From positions 1 through 12,083 of the forward strand of contig CAILKC010000806.1 of assembly GCA_903834675.1 (NCBI GenBank): DNA of 12,083 nt. Direction: 5' to 3'. Source of the stretch: an uncultured Victivallales bacterium (GTDB lineage: Bacteria > Verrucomicrobiota > Lentisphaeria > Oligosphaerales > JAFGRS01). A model generated the notes under the pieces. It was not told the DNA's origin. It saw nothing but the letters and a program-made list of their open reading frames with translations, and ran no database searches. Positions 1 through 6,121 of the stretch are shown here, piece by piece. The position numbers were made by a program, and so were the translations under genes. Position 1 is the stretch's first letter; the number at the start of each line of letters is the position of its first letter.

Positions 1-103
1 CCCCCCGTGTTAGCGACCAGAAGAACACACAGATAACCGTTGCCGCCGCGAAGGCGACACTCGCGACGGCGACCGCCTGCGGCCAGGTGGTGATTGCTTC
101 CAT
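1..103 (-). CDS. Small membrane protein, 5' end only (runs off the left edge)
   Basis: This is the beginning of a leftward gene; 34 codons are visible and no stop is reached. The ATG lies 3 bases after the stop of the preceding 82-aa gene, and a G-rich stretch (GAGGGGGG) sits upstream. The visible peptide starts MEAITTWPQAVAVASVAF and continues with a run of Ala, Val, Ile, Phe and Trp to about residue 31, then Thr-Arg-Gly. This looks like one transmembrane helix with a short N-terminal segment outside the helix. The position at the far end of the early block suits a small phage membrane protein, but nothing identifies it as a holin or any named family. The function is unknown and the length cannot be given. 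Confidence 0.6.
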   Translation of the reverse strand, partial: MEAITTWPQAVAVASVAFAAATVICVFFWSLTRG

Positions 104-106
104 GGT

Positions 107-355
107 CTACTTGCCCCCCTCGCCAAGCGCGGCCAGGGCGGAGCGGATGGCTTCTCTTGATGTCGGGCCAAGCCTGTAGTCTCCATAGCACTCGGACAGT
201 TCTCTCAGCTTTTCAATGTGGTGCGGTGCGAGCGTCGGGCGGCACAGGTCCAGCTGGCCCCGGCAGTGCGGACAGGCATACCAGTGTGTAGTGCCGTCTC
301 CGAGCACCAGTGGCAGGCAGGCTACGGGTGGTAGTTGGGTCTTTTCCGTCGTCAT
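107..355 (-). CDS. Small protein with a zinc-ribbon-like Cys cluster (82 aa)
   Basis: The ATG at 355 overlaps the methyltransferase stop by ATGA, so it is probably translated by coupling. Residues about 26-40 read WYACPHCRGQLDLCRP, a CxxC pair followed by a third Cys, which suggests a metal-binding knuckle. The C-terminal half is helical and charged (HHIEKLRELSECYGDYR, then SREAIRSALAAL). I do not recognise a family. Position after the methylase and before a membrane protein gives no specific role. Reality as a gene is supported by the chain of overlapping starts and stops; function is unassigned. Confidence 0.7.
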   Translation of the reverse strand: MTTEKTQLPPVACLPLVLGDGTTHWYACPHCRGQLDLCRPTLAPHHIEKLRELSECYGDYRLGPTSREAIRSALAALGEGGK

Positions 356-1539
356 TCCCGTTCTCCCAGTTGCTGGACCTCGAACAGCTCGCCCTGCCGC
401 CCGCTCAGGCAGGCCGGGCTAAACCAGATGCATTCCTTCGCCTTCGTCTTGGTACTTCCATAGGTCGCGCTTTCTCGGGACCACGGCAGCACCGTCCATC
501 CAGGCAGGCTGTAATCACCGGCGTGGCCACACAGTGCAATCCGCAGTTCGGCATTATCCGCCGCCCACGTGGCTACCTCTTCGGCGACGTTGCCACAACC
601 GTAGACCTCACAGTAAGCGCGGTAAGGCGGGTCCAGAAAGACGGCCGTATCCTTGCCCCCATAGTGGTGATTCAGGCAGCGCCACCATTCCCCGTGTTGC
701 ACCCGGACTCGACAAAGCCGCTCAGATAGCGCCAGCAGCCAACCCCTCCCGGCGTCGGAGGCGTGTGCGATCTTCCCGGCGGCCTGGATGCCCATCCCGG
801 CGGTGGAGGCGTGTGCGATCCTCCCGGCGGCCTGGATGCCCCTCCCGGCGTCGGAGGCGTGTGCGATCTTCCCGGCGGCCTGGATGCCCATCCCGGCGTC
901 GGAGGCGTGTGCGATCTGCCCGGCGGCCTGGATGCCCCTCCCGGCGTTGGAGGCGTGTGCGATCCTCCCGGCGGCCTGGATGCCCCTCCCGGCGTTGCCC
1001 GCGTGTGCGATCTGCCCGGCGGCCTGGATGCCCCTCCCGGCGTCGCCCGCGTGTGCGATCTGCCCGGCGGCCTGGATGCCCCTCCCGGCGTCGGAGGCGT
1101 GTGCGATCTGCCCGGCGCGAAACCAGTCACACCAGCCACCTCCAATCCAACAGCACTGCCCCCACACCCACCAGCCTGCAATCTTCGCATCTCCCGGCCA
1201 GTCCGGGTCCTGGAGTGCGGTCGATAAGGCTGCGATGCGTTCCGGGTCGGTCAGCCAGCGGTGTCGAGCCCCTAGATCGACGTGGACCACCGGGTAGTTC
1301 GCCCAATCGGCTACCGCAGCCCCCTGATACTTCACCGCCCGCCAGAAGTTGGCGAGGTAGCCATTCAGGTCGCAGACCACTTCCAGGCTGGCAATCTCCG
1401 GCGCCTGCAACAGCACCGCCGCCGACCCGCAGAACGGCTCGATGTACTGCTTTGGCGTCCCGAACCGCCGCCAGACCTCAGAGGCCATCGTACGCTTACC
1501 GCCGAAGTAGGGGAAGGGGGCTTTAAGAGGCGCGGTCAT
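352..1539 (-). CDS. D12-class DNA adenine methyltransferase with a large tandem-repeat insertion
   Basis: This is a DNA N6-adenine methyltransferase of the D12 (Dam-like) class, 395 aa. Residues 9-15 read FPYFGGK and residues 32-44 YIEPFCGSAAVLL; together these match the D12 N-terminal signature and the SAM-binding motif I. The catalytic motif is FLDPPY at 301-306. Between them, where family members carry the variable target-recognition region, residues about 142-266 are eight copies of a 16-residue unit of the type AGQIAHASDAGRGIQA. D12 enzymes without repeats are usually about 270-300 aa, so the repeats account for the extra length. The start overlaps the upstream nuclease stop by ATGA. Likely job: modifying phage DNA against host restriction or marking sites for replication or expression. 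Target sequence is not deducible. The SAM and DPPY motifs are intact, so it is probably active unless the repeats interfere. Confidence 0.92.
   Translation of the reverse strand: MTAPLKAPFPYFGGKRTMASEVWRRFGTPKQYIEPFCGSAAVLLQAPEIASLEVVCDLNGYLANFWRAVKYQGAAVADWANYPVVHVDLGARHRWLTDPERIAALSTALQDPDWPGDAKIAGWWVWGQCCWIGGGWCDWFRAGQIAHASDAGRGIQAAGQIAHAGDAGRGIQAAGQIAHAGNAGRGIQAAGRIAHASNAGRGIQAAGQIAHASDAGMGIQAAGKIAHASDAGRGIQAAGRIAHASTAGMGIQAAGKIAHASDAGRGWLLALSERLCRVRVQHGEWWRCLNHHYGGKDTAVFLDPPYRAYCEVYGCGNVAEEVATWAADNAELRIALCGHAGDYSLPGWTVLPWSRESATYGSTKTKAKECIWFSPACLSGRQGELFEVQQLGERE
745..1117 (-). repeat. 48-bp tandem repeat array inside the methyltransferase gene
   Basis: A 48-bp unit recurs with exact spacing: GTGTGCGATC (plus strand) begins at 763, 811, 859, 907, 955, 1003, 1051 and 1099. 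The period is 16 codons, so the reading frame is kept. Copies differ at a few positions, giving Q/R/K before Ile, S/G before D/N/T, and R/M before Gly. Every copy keeps a GATC. Such arrays gain and lose units by slippage or recombination. Confidence 0.95.
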
Positions 1540-2045
1540 ACCGTCCGCTCCTCAACCTTACGCCCGTCCAGGTGCCACCCATCGGCACGCTTCTCCGCCA
1601 GTCGCAGGTCTGCCCAGGGGAATGCCACCCTGGCGCGCTTGAACCGCTCCAGCCCCTGCTCCCACCCCGGCCCCCGATAGCCCGCCTTGACCTCGTACAG
1701 GATCACGGCAAAGGTGCCACCGTCGAACGACATCAGCACGTCCGGCGTGTAGGTATCCCCGTCGGGAAAGCGCAGCGTCATGCCGTGCGGCGTGACTGTG
1801 GCGGACGGAAACCGCCGCCGCAGAATCCCGGCCCACTCCGCCTCCGCCTTGTTCGCAGGCTTGGGAGTCCGGTCCCGTCGGCAGGCCGGTTCCTTTGCCG
1901 TTTTTACGAAGCTCGGTGCCCGACCGACCTTGGATACGAGTTCGACGCCATTGGCACCATGCAGCGCCTCTGGGGCGCCCGCGTTGAGGCGTTTGGTGCT
2001 TGACGACCAGAGCGCTTGCAGGGTCTCAGGGTTCAGGCGTTTCAT
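1536..2045 (-). CDS. PDDEXK nuclease, DUF1064-like (probable junction resolvase or endonuclease)
   Basis: A 169-aa protein whose second half matches the DUF1064 type of phage PDDEXK nuclease. Residues 66-70 (KAEAE) give the N-terminal Glu. Residues 99-103 (YTPDV) give the catalytic Asp102, and YEVKAGYRG gives Glu118 and Lys120. The C-terminal part, with WEQGLERFKRARVAFPWADLRL, is the usual helix and last strand. Some members of this group are described as Holliday-junction resolvase-like; here the assignment rests on the motif spacing only. The N-terminal 60 residues are basic and not recognised, and may bind DNA. It overlaps the upstream Cys-rich gene and the downstream methylase by ATGA at both ends. 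Placement after the initiator and RecT/exonuclease module suits a role in processing branched replication intermediates. Confidence 0.82.
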   Translation of the reverse strand: MKRLNPETLQALWSSSTKRLNAGAPEALHGANGVELVSKVGRAPSFVKTAKEPACRRDRTPKPANKAEAEWAGILRRRFPSATVTPHGMTLRFPDGDTYTPDVLMSFDGGTFAVILYEVKAGYRGPGWEQGLERFKRARVAFPWADLRLAEKRADGWHLDGRKVEERTV

Positions 2046-2245
2046 TCCCCCGCCTCCTCTGCCTCATCGGCCTCCATGCACTCTTCGCAAACAGGCTGCG
2101 GCCAGGGCAGGCACTCTTCACAGAGCCAGTCCTCACACTGAGAACAGCGCCGTACCCCACGACCATGGCAGCGGTCACACTGGCAGTCGGCAGCGTCCTG
2201 CTCGTTGTAGCTCGCCCGGTTGGCTTCCATATCCGCAAGGTCCAT
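2042..2245 (-). CDS. Cys-rich zinc-binding protein (67 aa)
   Basis: Nine cysteines lie within residues 21-56 (C21, C23, C26, C34, C37, C42, C45, C53, C56), arranged as repeated CxxC pairs. CDRCHGRG followed by CSQC resembles a DnaJ-type zinc knuckle. The tail after residue 57 is very acidic (Glu and Asp). The start at 2245 is chosen because GGAGGA (minus strand, 2257-2252) lies 6 bases upstream. An ATG 27 bases further up would run into the previous gene and lacks a ribosome site. The protein probably binds two or more zinc ions and may act as a protein-protein or nucleic-acid adaptor. No function can be assigned. The stop overlaps the next gene by ATGA. Confidence 0.8.
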   Translation of the reverse strand: MDLADMEANRASYNEQDAADCQCDRCHGRGVRRCSQCEDWLCEECLPWPQPVCEECMEADEAEEAGE

Positions 2246-2256
2246 TTTCGTTCCTC

Positions 2257-2451
2257 CTACTTGTCCAGCCACTCTTGTACCCGGTCCGCCTTGGCCCTGG
2301 CAATCCAGAGCCGCTTCACCAGTCCTTCGTCCTTCAGCGCCTCGTGGTCCGTCAGGCCGCCGTCTACCGTGCGGATGGCCAGGCGCTCCAGCTCATCCAC
2401 CGTGAACGCCGCGAGCCAGTCGGCGGGGAAGGGGGTTGGGGCAGCGGTCAT
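2257..2451 (-). CDS. Small conserved-looking phage protein of unknown function (64 aa)
   Basis: The reading frame is open much further upstream, but that part lies antisense-in-frame to nothing and overlaps the 131-aa gene. The ATG at 2451, which overlaps that gene's stop by ATGA, is the sensible start. The protein is short and mostly helical, with DWLAAFTVDELERLAIR and KRLWIARAKADRVQEWLDK as likely amphipathic helices. No catalytic motif is visible. Its position two genes after the replication initiator suggests a replication accessory role, but this is only context. Its stop TAG sits inside the ribosome site of the next gene. Confidence 0.72.
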   Translation of the reverse strand: MTAAPTPFPADWLAAFTVDELERLAIRTVDGGLTDHEALKDEGLVKRLWIARAKADRVQEWLDK

Positions 2452-2843
2452 ACCCCCTCCAGCTTGGCCAGCTCCTTGGCCGCTTCCATGAGGTCGCGCT
2501 CGGTTGGCCAGCGGGTGGCCACAAACAGCACATGTCGCACGACCCGGTGCCATTGGCGACGGATGAGGTAAGCGCTGCGGTCGTTCAGCGTGTCTGCCAT
2601 CGCCCTGGCGTAGGCGGCCCGGTTTTCGTCCACGTGCTTGGGTAGCTCGCGGGTCTGAATCCACACCCCGCAGGCGTTGCGGATGTCGTCGGCAGTCAGT
2701 CGGTCGACGCCGATAGGCGCCACCGATGAGACGGCGGCCCGCTTTGGCCCATCCTTCGGCGCCGCGGCTGCCAGGGCCTTGATTCGCGCCATGGCCGCGT
2801 CCCACTCGTCGGCAGCGATAGGCGTTGGCTCTCTCGATGCCAT
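2448..2843 (-). CDS. Protein of unknown function directly after the initiator (131 aa)
   Basis: The ATG shares one base with the initiator stop (TGATG), so the two genes are almost certainly co-translated. The N-terminal 45 residues are Ala-rich and probably flexible. From residue about 48, DRLTADDIRNACGVWIQTRELP and the following helices (RAAYARAMADTL, LIRRQWHRVVRHVLFVATRWP, LMEAAKELAKLEGV) form a compact helical domain rich in Arg and Trp. In many phages the gene after the initiator encodes a helicase loader or helicase. There is no Walker A motif here, so an ATP-dependent loader or helicase is not supported. A non-ATPase loader or partner of the initiator is possible. Unassigned. Confidence 0.78.
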   Translation of the reverse strand: MASREPTPIAADEWDAAMARIKALAAAAPKDGPKRAAVSSVAPIGVDRLTADDIRNACGVWIQTRELPKHVDENRAAYARAMADTLNDRSAYLIRRQWHRVVRHVLFVATRWPTERDLMEAAKELAKLEGV

Positions 2844-3607
2844 CAGAACGTCCTTTCGGTTCCGGCGGTGGTTCCGTGCCGCCTGGCGTTGCGGAGATAC
2901 CCCCGGACGAGACGCAGCGGGTCAGTGTCCGTCTCGACCTTCCCCGCCAACGCCGCCAGGGCCTCGGAGAATGCCAGTGCGCGGCGCTTAGGGTCTGCCT
3001 CGATCTTCCAGGCGTTCAGGAATGACGACTCGTCCAGGGTTGCATACTCGGGCCGGATGGACCTCAGGGTGTCGAGAGCTTCGCTGGAGTCGGTTTCCGA
3101 AGTGACCTCAATGGCGGCGGCGGCGGTCCTACTCGCGCTCTTACCGTCTCCGCCTCCGTCTCCGTCTCCGCCTCCGTCTCCGCCTCCGTCTCCGTCTCCG
3201 TCTCTAGCGGGAAGTTCCGGGAAGTTCCGGGAAGTTCCGGGAAGTTCCGGGAAGTTCCCGTCGTCCGGCAGCCAGTTCCGGGGCTTTCCCGGAAGTGGCG
3301 GGAACTTCGGAACGCTCAGTTTTAGTCTCTGTCTGAAGTTGAGAATGGAGAGGAAGTTCCGTCCGGAGACCTCGTAGCGCAGGACAAGTTGCCGGGTGCT
3401 CAGTTCCTCGAGCCAGCGGTCAACGTCGGTCGCTCGTAGCGTCTCGGTCAGAGGGAAACAACCCGCCCGAATCAGACGAGGCTCAGCGTGATAGCGCCCA
3501 AAGTCATCAGCCTTCATCAACAGCCGTACAAACAACCTCTCGGCGTCAGCCGACAGGCCGTCGAACTTCATCGAGTCCGTCCAGTCTCTGAGGATTCTGT
3601 TTGGCAT
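2843..3607 (-). CDS. Phage replication initiator / replisome-organiser-like protein
   Basis: A 254-aa protein. Residues 1-55 (MPNRILRDWTDSM, then LSADAERLFVRLLMKADDFGR and RLIRAGCFPL) match the winged-helix N-terminal domain common in phage replisome organisers and DnaD-like initiators. VDRWLEELSTRQLVLRYEV and FLSILNFRQR complete the domain to about residue 95. Residues 108-134 are an unusual Asn/Phe/Pro/Glu/Leu stretch encoded by 10-bp iterons. Residues 136-155 are a Gly/Asp-only linker. The C-terminal part (about 165-254) is helical and may contact the helicase or the next protein. The ATG lies directly after one arm of an 11-bp inverted repeat that also contains the only candidate ribosome site. 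Confident as a replication-type protein; the exact partner is not known. Confidence 0.8.
   Translation of the reverse strand: MPNRILRDWTDSMKFDGLSADAERLFVRLLMKADDFGRYHAEPRLIRAGCFPLTETLRATDVDRWLEELSTRQLVLRYEVSGRNFLSILNFRQRLKLSVPKFPPLPGKPRNWLPDDGNFPELPGTSRNFPELPARDGDGDGGGDGGGDGDGGGDGKSASRTAAAAIEVTSETDSSEALDTLRSIRPEYATLDESSFLNAWKIEADPKRRALAFSEALAALAGKVETDTDPLRLVRGYLRNARRHGTTAGTERTF
3144..3203 (-). repeat. Ten-unit 6-bp repeat (CCGTCT / CCGCCT), Gly-Asp linker
   Basis: Ten tandem hexamers, CCGTCT or CCGCCT on the plus strand, encode the Gly/Asp linker of the initiator in the minus frame. One strand is entirely pyrimidine apart from a G in each unit, a strongly strand-biased block next to the iterons. 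It is a likely slippage site that changes linker length without breaking the frame. Confidence 0.9.
3208..3259. repeat. Five 10-bp iterons (CGGGAAGTTC)
   Basis: CGGGAAGTTC begins at 3208, 3218, 3228, 3238 and 3248. Each copy contains GGAA-G-TTCC, a 9-base palindrome, so a dimer or each monomer could bind every turn of the helix. The 10-bp period is not a multiple of 3, so it encodes a three-frame, 10-residue pattern in the initiator, which is unusual for a protein-driven repeat. More copies lie close by: an inverted GGGAACTTC near 3300 and GGAAGTTCC at 3352-3360. Confidence 0.9.
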
Positions 3608-3670
3608 GATCTATCCCCGTCCCAAGCGCGTTGTGCAGCGGATGCGCGCCCCCCGCCCTGGGGATAGATC
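3608..3670 (-). promoter_or_regulatory. 11-bp perfect inverted repeat between recT-like gene and initiator, abutting the start codon
   Basis: Arms GATCTATCCCC (3608-3618) and GGGGATAGATC (3660-3670) match exactly, with 41 bases between them. In the leftward transcript the second arm ends directly before the initiator AUG, and its GGGGA is the only plausible ribosome site. The first arm overlaps the RecT stop codon. Pairing would hide the start of the initiator. It could instead be a DNA operator for a dimeric protein. Inside the loop, two GCGC segments could pair and shorten it. Confidence 0.6.
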
Positions 3671-4610
3671 AATTCAGCGGTGGCGGCGGTAATGCATCGC
3701 CCTCGGGACTCACCTTCGGCCCGGCCCCGGCCAGGCGCTCAGCGACCCGTGTAGCCGCGCTAGCCTTCGACATGGGCCGCAGGTCCGCCGGGACCTCATC
3801 TTCTGCCTGGTTGTTGCTGGCGTTCAGTCTGGCGACGGGTTCCGGCGTCGGTTCCACCGCTGCCCGCAACACCTCAGCCGGAATCTCGATATCCCCGCCG
3901 ACCTCTGCCGCCGTCTCCGCCTCCAGTGCGCTCACCAACTCGATAGTCAGAGGCAGATACTTCGCCAGACGACGCACCACCGTCTTCTTAGCCATCTCCT
4001 CGTAGTCAGTGACCCACGGCCCCGACTCCCGCGCCTGCGAGCGCTGCCGCGTCGCTTCAATCTCCCGGCGCGTCATCACCTCAACTTGGTGTGCCCCGTC
4101 CACAAAAATGGCCACCGCCCACACCACCCGTAGTGCCCCAGGGTCATCGTCACCCAGATAGCGCACATGTCGCGGCACCTCCCCCACCGTCCAGGCGAAC
4201 TCATCCTTCTCATGCACCGCGAACGCCTGCAACGTCTTGATCTGGCCCGAGCGCCGCGCCAACTCGATGAGGCCCCGATAGCCCGGAATCATCTGCGCCT
4301 CATACTGCCCCGTCTTCCGGTTCCGGTACGGCACCAGGTAGGCGCTGCCCAACAGATTGGGCTCCAGCCCGAGCTGGCCGCAGTTCGTCAGCGCCAGGTA
4401 TAGGCTTTCGCGCGTGCAGGATGCCAGCAGCGGTTGCCGACTGATAGCCGCGCACGCCACCCGCACCAGCCGCTCTGGGGTCACATGCTTGCTGCACGAC
4501 GAGGCGATAGCCTTCCCCACCGCCTCACTCTTCAAGTACGCCATCACATCCCGCGGCGTCGTGCGCGCCACCTCGAAGCCCTTGCCGCCCGTGTTATTGT
4601 CCCCAGCCAT
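3669..4610 (-). CDS. recT: RecT-type single-strand annealing protein
   Basis: A 313-aa protein of the RecT family, which coats single-stranded DNA and anneals complementary strands after resection. Family features seen: an N-terminal helical region (SKHVTPERLVRVACAAISRQP), LTNCGQLGLEPNLLGSAYLV followed by PYRNR, QMIPGYRGLIELARRSGQIK, and a downstream WVTDYEEMAKKTVVRRLAKY with LP. The core ends near residue 235; the remaining tail is Ala/Glu/Pro-rich and probably disordered. It begins 6 bases after the exonuclease stop, with GGGTGA as ribosome site, and GATC directly precedes the ATG. With the YqaJ exonuclease it forms the classic two-component phage recombination pair. High confidence in family. 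Confidence 0.93.
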   Translation of the reverse strand: MAGDNNTGGKGFEVARTTPRDVMAYLKSEAVGKAIASSCSKHVTPERLVRVACAAISRQPLLASCTRESLYLALTNCGQLGLEPNLLGSAYLVPYRNRKTGQYEAQMIPGYRGLIELARRSGQIKTLQAFAVHEKDEFAWTVGEVPRHVRYLGDDDPGALRVVWAVAIFVDGAHQVEVMTRREIEATRQRSQARESGPWVTDYEEMAKKTVVRRLAKYLPLTIELVSALEAETAAEVGGDIEIPAEVLRAAVEPTPEPVARLNASNNQAEDEVPADLRPMSKASAATRVAERLAGAGPKVSPEGDALPPPPLN

Positions 4611-4616
4611 GATCGT

Positions 4617-5603
4617 TCACCCTTCCTTCCCGTTGCCGTTGCCGTTGCCGTTGCCCGTCTTCAACGCGAACCGCCGATACCCCGGCTTCATCCGCGAGAA
4701 CTGTTGCACCGCCTCGTCACTGGGATTCAGTGCCTGCGCCAGCCCCTCCCAGTCCGTCACCGCCGTGCTCTTCGTTGACTTCCAGGTCACCAGCGCCCGG
4801 CCGCCCGAGTCCACCAGCGTATCCGCCTCCCCCAACACCGCACAGATAGCGTCCCTCAACGCCTTTTCCCGCTCCTCCGCCTGCTTGATCCAATCCTTCA
4901 GCGCCGCCAGCTTCCCCACCGCCGCCTCAATCTCCGCCGGAGCCGATACCGACTTCCCCGCCGAGGTTGGCCAGAGCGCCACCGCCTCACCCTCCGTCCG
5001 CGGCTCCGGCGCCTTGTCCGCCGCCACATAATCCCGCCACCAGCGCTCCCCCCGCTCCCACATCAGGCCAAGCACATTGGCATCCGCCTCCACCGTGTAC
5101 TGCCGATAGTCGCTGCCACCGATCAACACCGCCACATCGCAGAACCGCACCCCCGTCAGCCCCAGATAGTGCAGACACTGAATCGTGTAGTGATCCGGGA
5201 TCTCCGTCGTTCCCGACGCCCCCCAGTCCTTACCGGCAAAGGCATTCGCCGTCTTGCACTCCAGGATACGGTCCGTTCTGAACTCCCCCTGAACTACCGG
5301 CATCTTGCCATCCGGGTGAACCGCCCGGTCAATGAACCCCGTGAACGGCCGTCCCTGAACCCGTAGCATCGTATTCACCCGCCGCACCTTCACCCCATTG
5401 CGGCGCGCGTACTCACCCGCTACCACATCCTCCAGGAGCGAGCCCCACAGCATCGGCTCCGAGGTCTCATCGTCCTCCTTCCGCCGCGTCTTATCCAGCC
5501 ACACATCCATCGGCGAGCGCCAGGGCGACAACCCCAACACCGCCGCCAGGTCACTGCCCCCCAGCCCCTGCCGCCGCAACTCCTTCTGTTCTTGTGTCAG
5601 CAT
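4617..5603 (-). CDS. YqaJ-type (lambda-exonuclease-like) recombination exonuclease
   Basis: A 328-aa PDDEXK nuclease. LGGSDLAAVLGLSPWRSP (14-31) is the typical YqaJ opening. LWGSLLEDVVAGEYARR gives Glu58 and FTGFIDRAV gives Asp92. ILECKTAN gives Glu115 and Lys117, and IQCLHYL carries the family's QxxxY (Gln142, Tyr146). Such enzymes degrade one strand of double-stranded ends to give the substrate for RecT. The C-terminal region from about 200 contains a coiled-coil-like segment (AALKDWIKQAEEREKALRDA) and ends in a Gly-Asn repeat. The start shares one base with the upstream RHH gene stop (TGATG), with GGAGGA 7 bases before. It pairs with the RecT gene directly downstream. Confidence 0.92.
   Translation of the reverse strand: MLTQEQKELRRQGLGGSDLAAVLGLSPWRSPMDVWLDKTRRKEDDETSEPMLWGSLLEDVVAGEYARRNGVKVRRVNTMLRVQGRPFTGFIDRAVHPDGKMPVVQGEFRTDRILECKTANAFAGKDWGASGTTEIPDHYTIQCLHYLGLTGVRFCDVAVLIGGSDYRQYTVEADANVLGLMWERGERWWRDYVAADKAPEPRTEGEAVALWPTSAGKSVSAPAEIEAAVGKLAALKDWIKQAEEREKALRDAICAVLGEADTLVDSGGRALVTWKSTKSTAVTDWEGLAQALNPSDEAVQQFSRMKPGYRRFALKTGNGNGNGNGKEG
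4630..4653 (-). repeat. Four 6-bp repeats (CCGTTG) at the exonuclease C-terminus
   Basis: Four tandem CCGTTG units (plus strand) encode the Asn-Gly tail of the exonuclease just before Lys-Glu-Gly and the stop. The tail probably varies in length and has no catalytic role. Confidence 0.85.
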
Positions 5604-6046
5604 CAGCGTTCCTCCTCGATCTGCTCCAGTTCCGACACCACCACATAGTCCCGCCCCTCCGCCAGCTCCGTCTCAAAGCTCGGTGGCGGTGGCGGCCGGG
5701 GCAGGTCCAGGTATCCCGCCAACAGCGCACACAGCCCCTGCCCCGAGAGCCCGCGCGCGAAGTCCGCAAGGTGGTCCGGCAAGAACACCGTCAGCACCGT
5801 CGAATCCGTCTTTGACCTCTCGGCGTCTGTAGGACGTTCCGCGTTTTCTGCACGTCCTACACGCCCACCGGCCGCCGCCCGAATCGCCCGCCGCGTCACC
5901 TCACTGACCCCACCTTCAACCCCATAGGCATCCGCCGCCCGCCGCAGTCGCGAGTACAACCCGCGCGGCAGCCGCAGATTCAGGCGCCGTTCCGAACCCG
6001 CCGTCTGCAAGGACGCCGTCTGCAAGACTTGACACACCCTGTTCAT
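5603..6046 (-). CDS. RHH-like DNA-binding protein preceding the recombination genes (147 aa)
   Basis: Residues about 17-58 (SERRLNLRLPRGLYSRLRRA, then GVSEVTRRAIRAAAGG) match a ribbon-helix-helix fold: a strand with alternating polar residues, then two helices. The rest is not recognised. LTVFLPDHLADFARGLSGQG, residues about 86-105, may be a second strand-helix unit. A Pro-run (residues 117-122) and an acidic tail follow. It could be a regulator of the exonuclease/RecT genes or a nucleoid-type DNA-binding protein. The ATG is preceded by AAAGG at 7 bases. A 13-bp direct repeat (CGCCGTCTGCAAG at 5999 and 6014) gives the repeated QTA near the N-terminus. It starts a new transcription or translation unit after a 75-base gap. 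Confidence 0.7.
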   Translation of the reverse strand: MNRVCQVLQTASLQTAGSERRLNLRLPRGLYSRLRRAADAYGVEGGVSEVTRRAIRAAAGGRVGRAENAERPTDAERSKTDSTVLTVFLPDHLADFARGLSGQGLCALLAGYLDLPRPPPPPSFETELAEGRDYVVVSELEQIEEER

Positions 6047-6089
6047 TGCTGTACCTTTCCCGTGTTATGGTTCGCTCAGTTCCGACTCA

Positions 6090-6111
6090 GGCCCCCGCGC
6101 CAACGGGGGCC
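6090..6111. terminator. Strong stem-loop in the gap between ParB-Lar and RHH genes
   Basis: GGCCCCCG (6090-6097) and CGGGGGCC (6104-6111) form a perfect 8-bp GC stem with a 6-base loop. In the plus direction it is followed by GCTTCATTT, a weak T-rich tail; in the direction of the genes no T-run follows. It may be an attenuator, an RNA-processing site, or a terminator for antisense transcription. The ParB-Lar stop lies just downstream of where leftward-transcribed genes upstream end, so partial termination of the first half of the block is possible. Confidence 0.45.
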
Positions 6112-6121
6112 GCTTCATTTC

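Larger units (their letters stand above)
3144..3360. other. Candidate replication origin inside the initiator gene
   Basis: The stretch combines a 60-bp polypyrimidine-biased hexamer block, five palindromic 10-bp iterons, a scattered inverted and a direct extra copy of the iteron, and, at about 3311-3350, a locally AT-richer segment (TTTTAGTCTCTGTCTGAAG). Lambda-type phages keep their origin, with iterons, in the middle of the initiator gene (O), and this is the same arrangement. That is analogy, not homology. The alternative is simple repeat expansion in a disordered linker. Confidence 0.45.

Noticed and set aside
107..110. Extra GTCTAC half-sites (for example near 105 and 2361) as operators
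   Set aside because: The partner half-site with a 4-base spacer is missing; hexamers occur by chance.
745..1117. CRISPR-like array
   Set aside because: The repeats are contiguous 48-bp coding units with no unique spacers, and no cas genes are present.
745..1117. Diversity-generating retroelement target
   Set aside because: No reverse transcriptase and no template repeat are visible, and the variation is not adenine-specific.
534..1526. Long plus-strand frames over the methylase repeats (also 763-1227 and 788-1297), Gly/Pro/Asp- or Arg-rich repeat peptides
   Set aside because: The 48-bp period keeps all frames open. The minus frame carries intact D12 motifs and overlaps its neighbours properly, so the plus frames are shadows.
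2452..2805. N-terminal extension of the 64-aa gene
   Set aside because: It is an Arg/Gly/Pro-rich shadow of the 131-aa gene; the ATG at 2451 with an ATGA overlap is the natural start.
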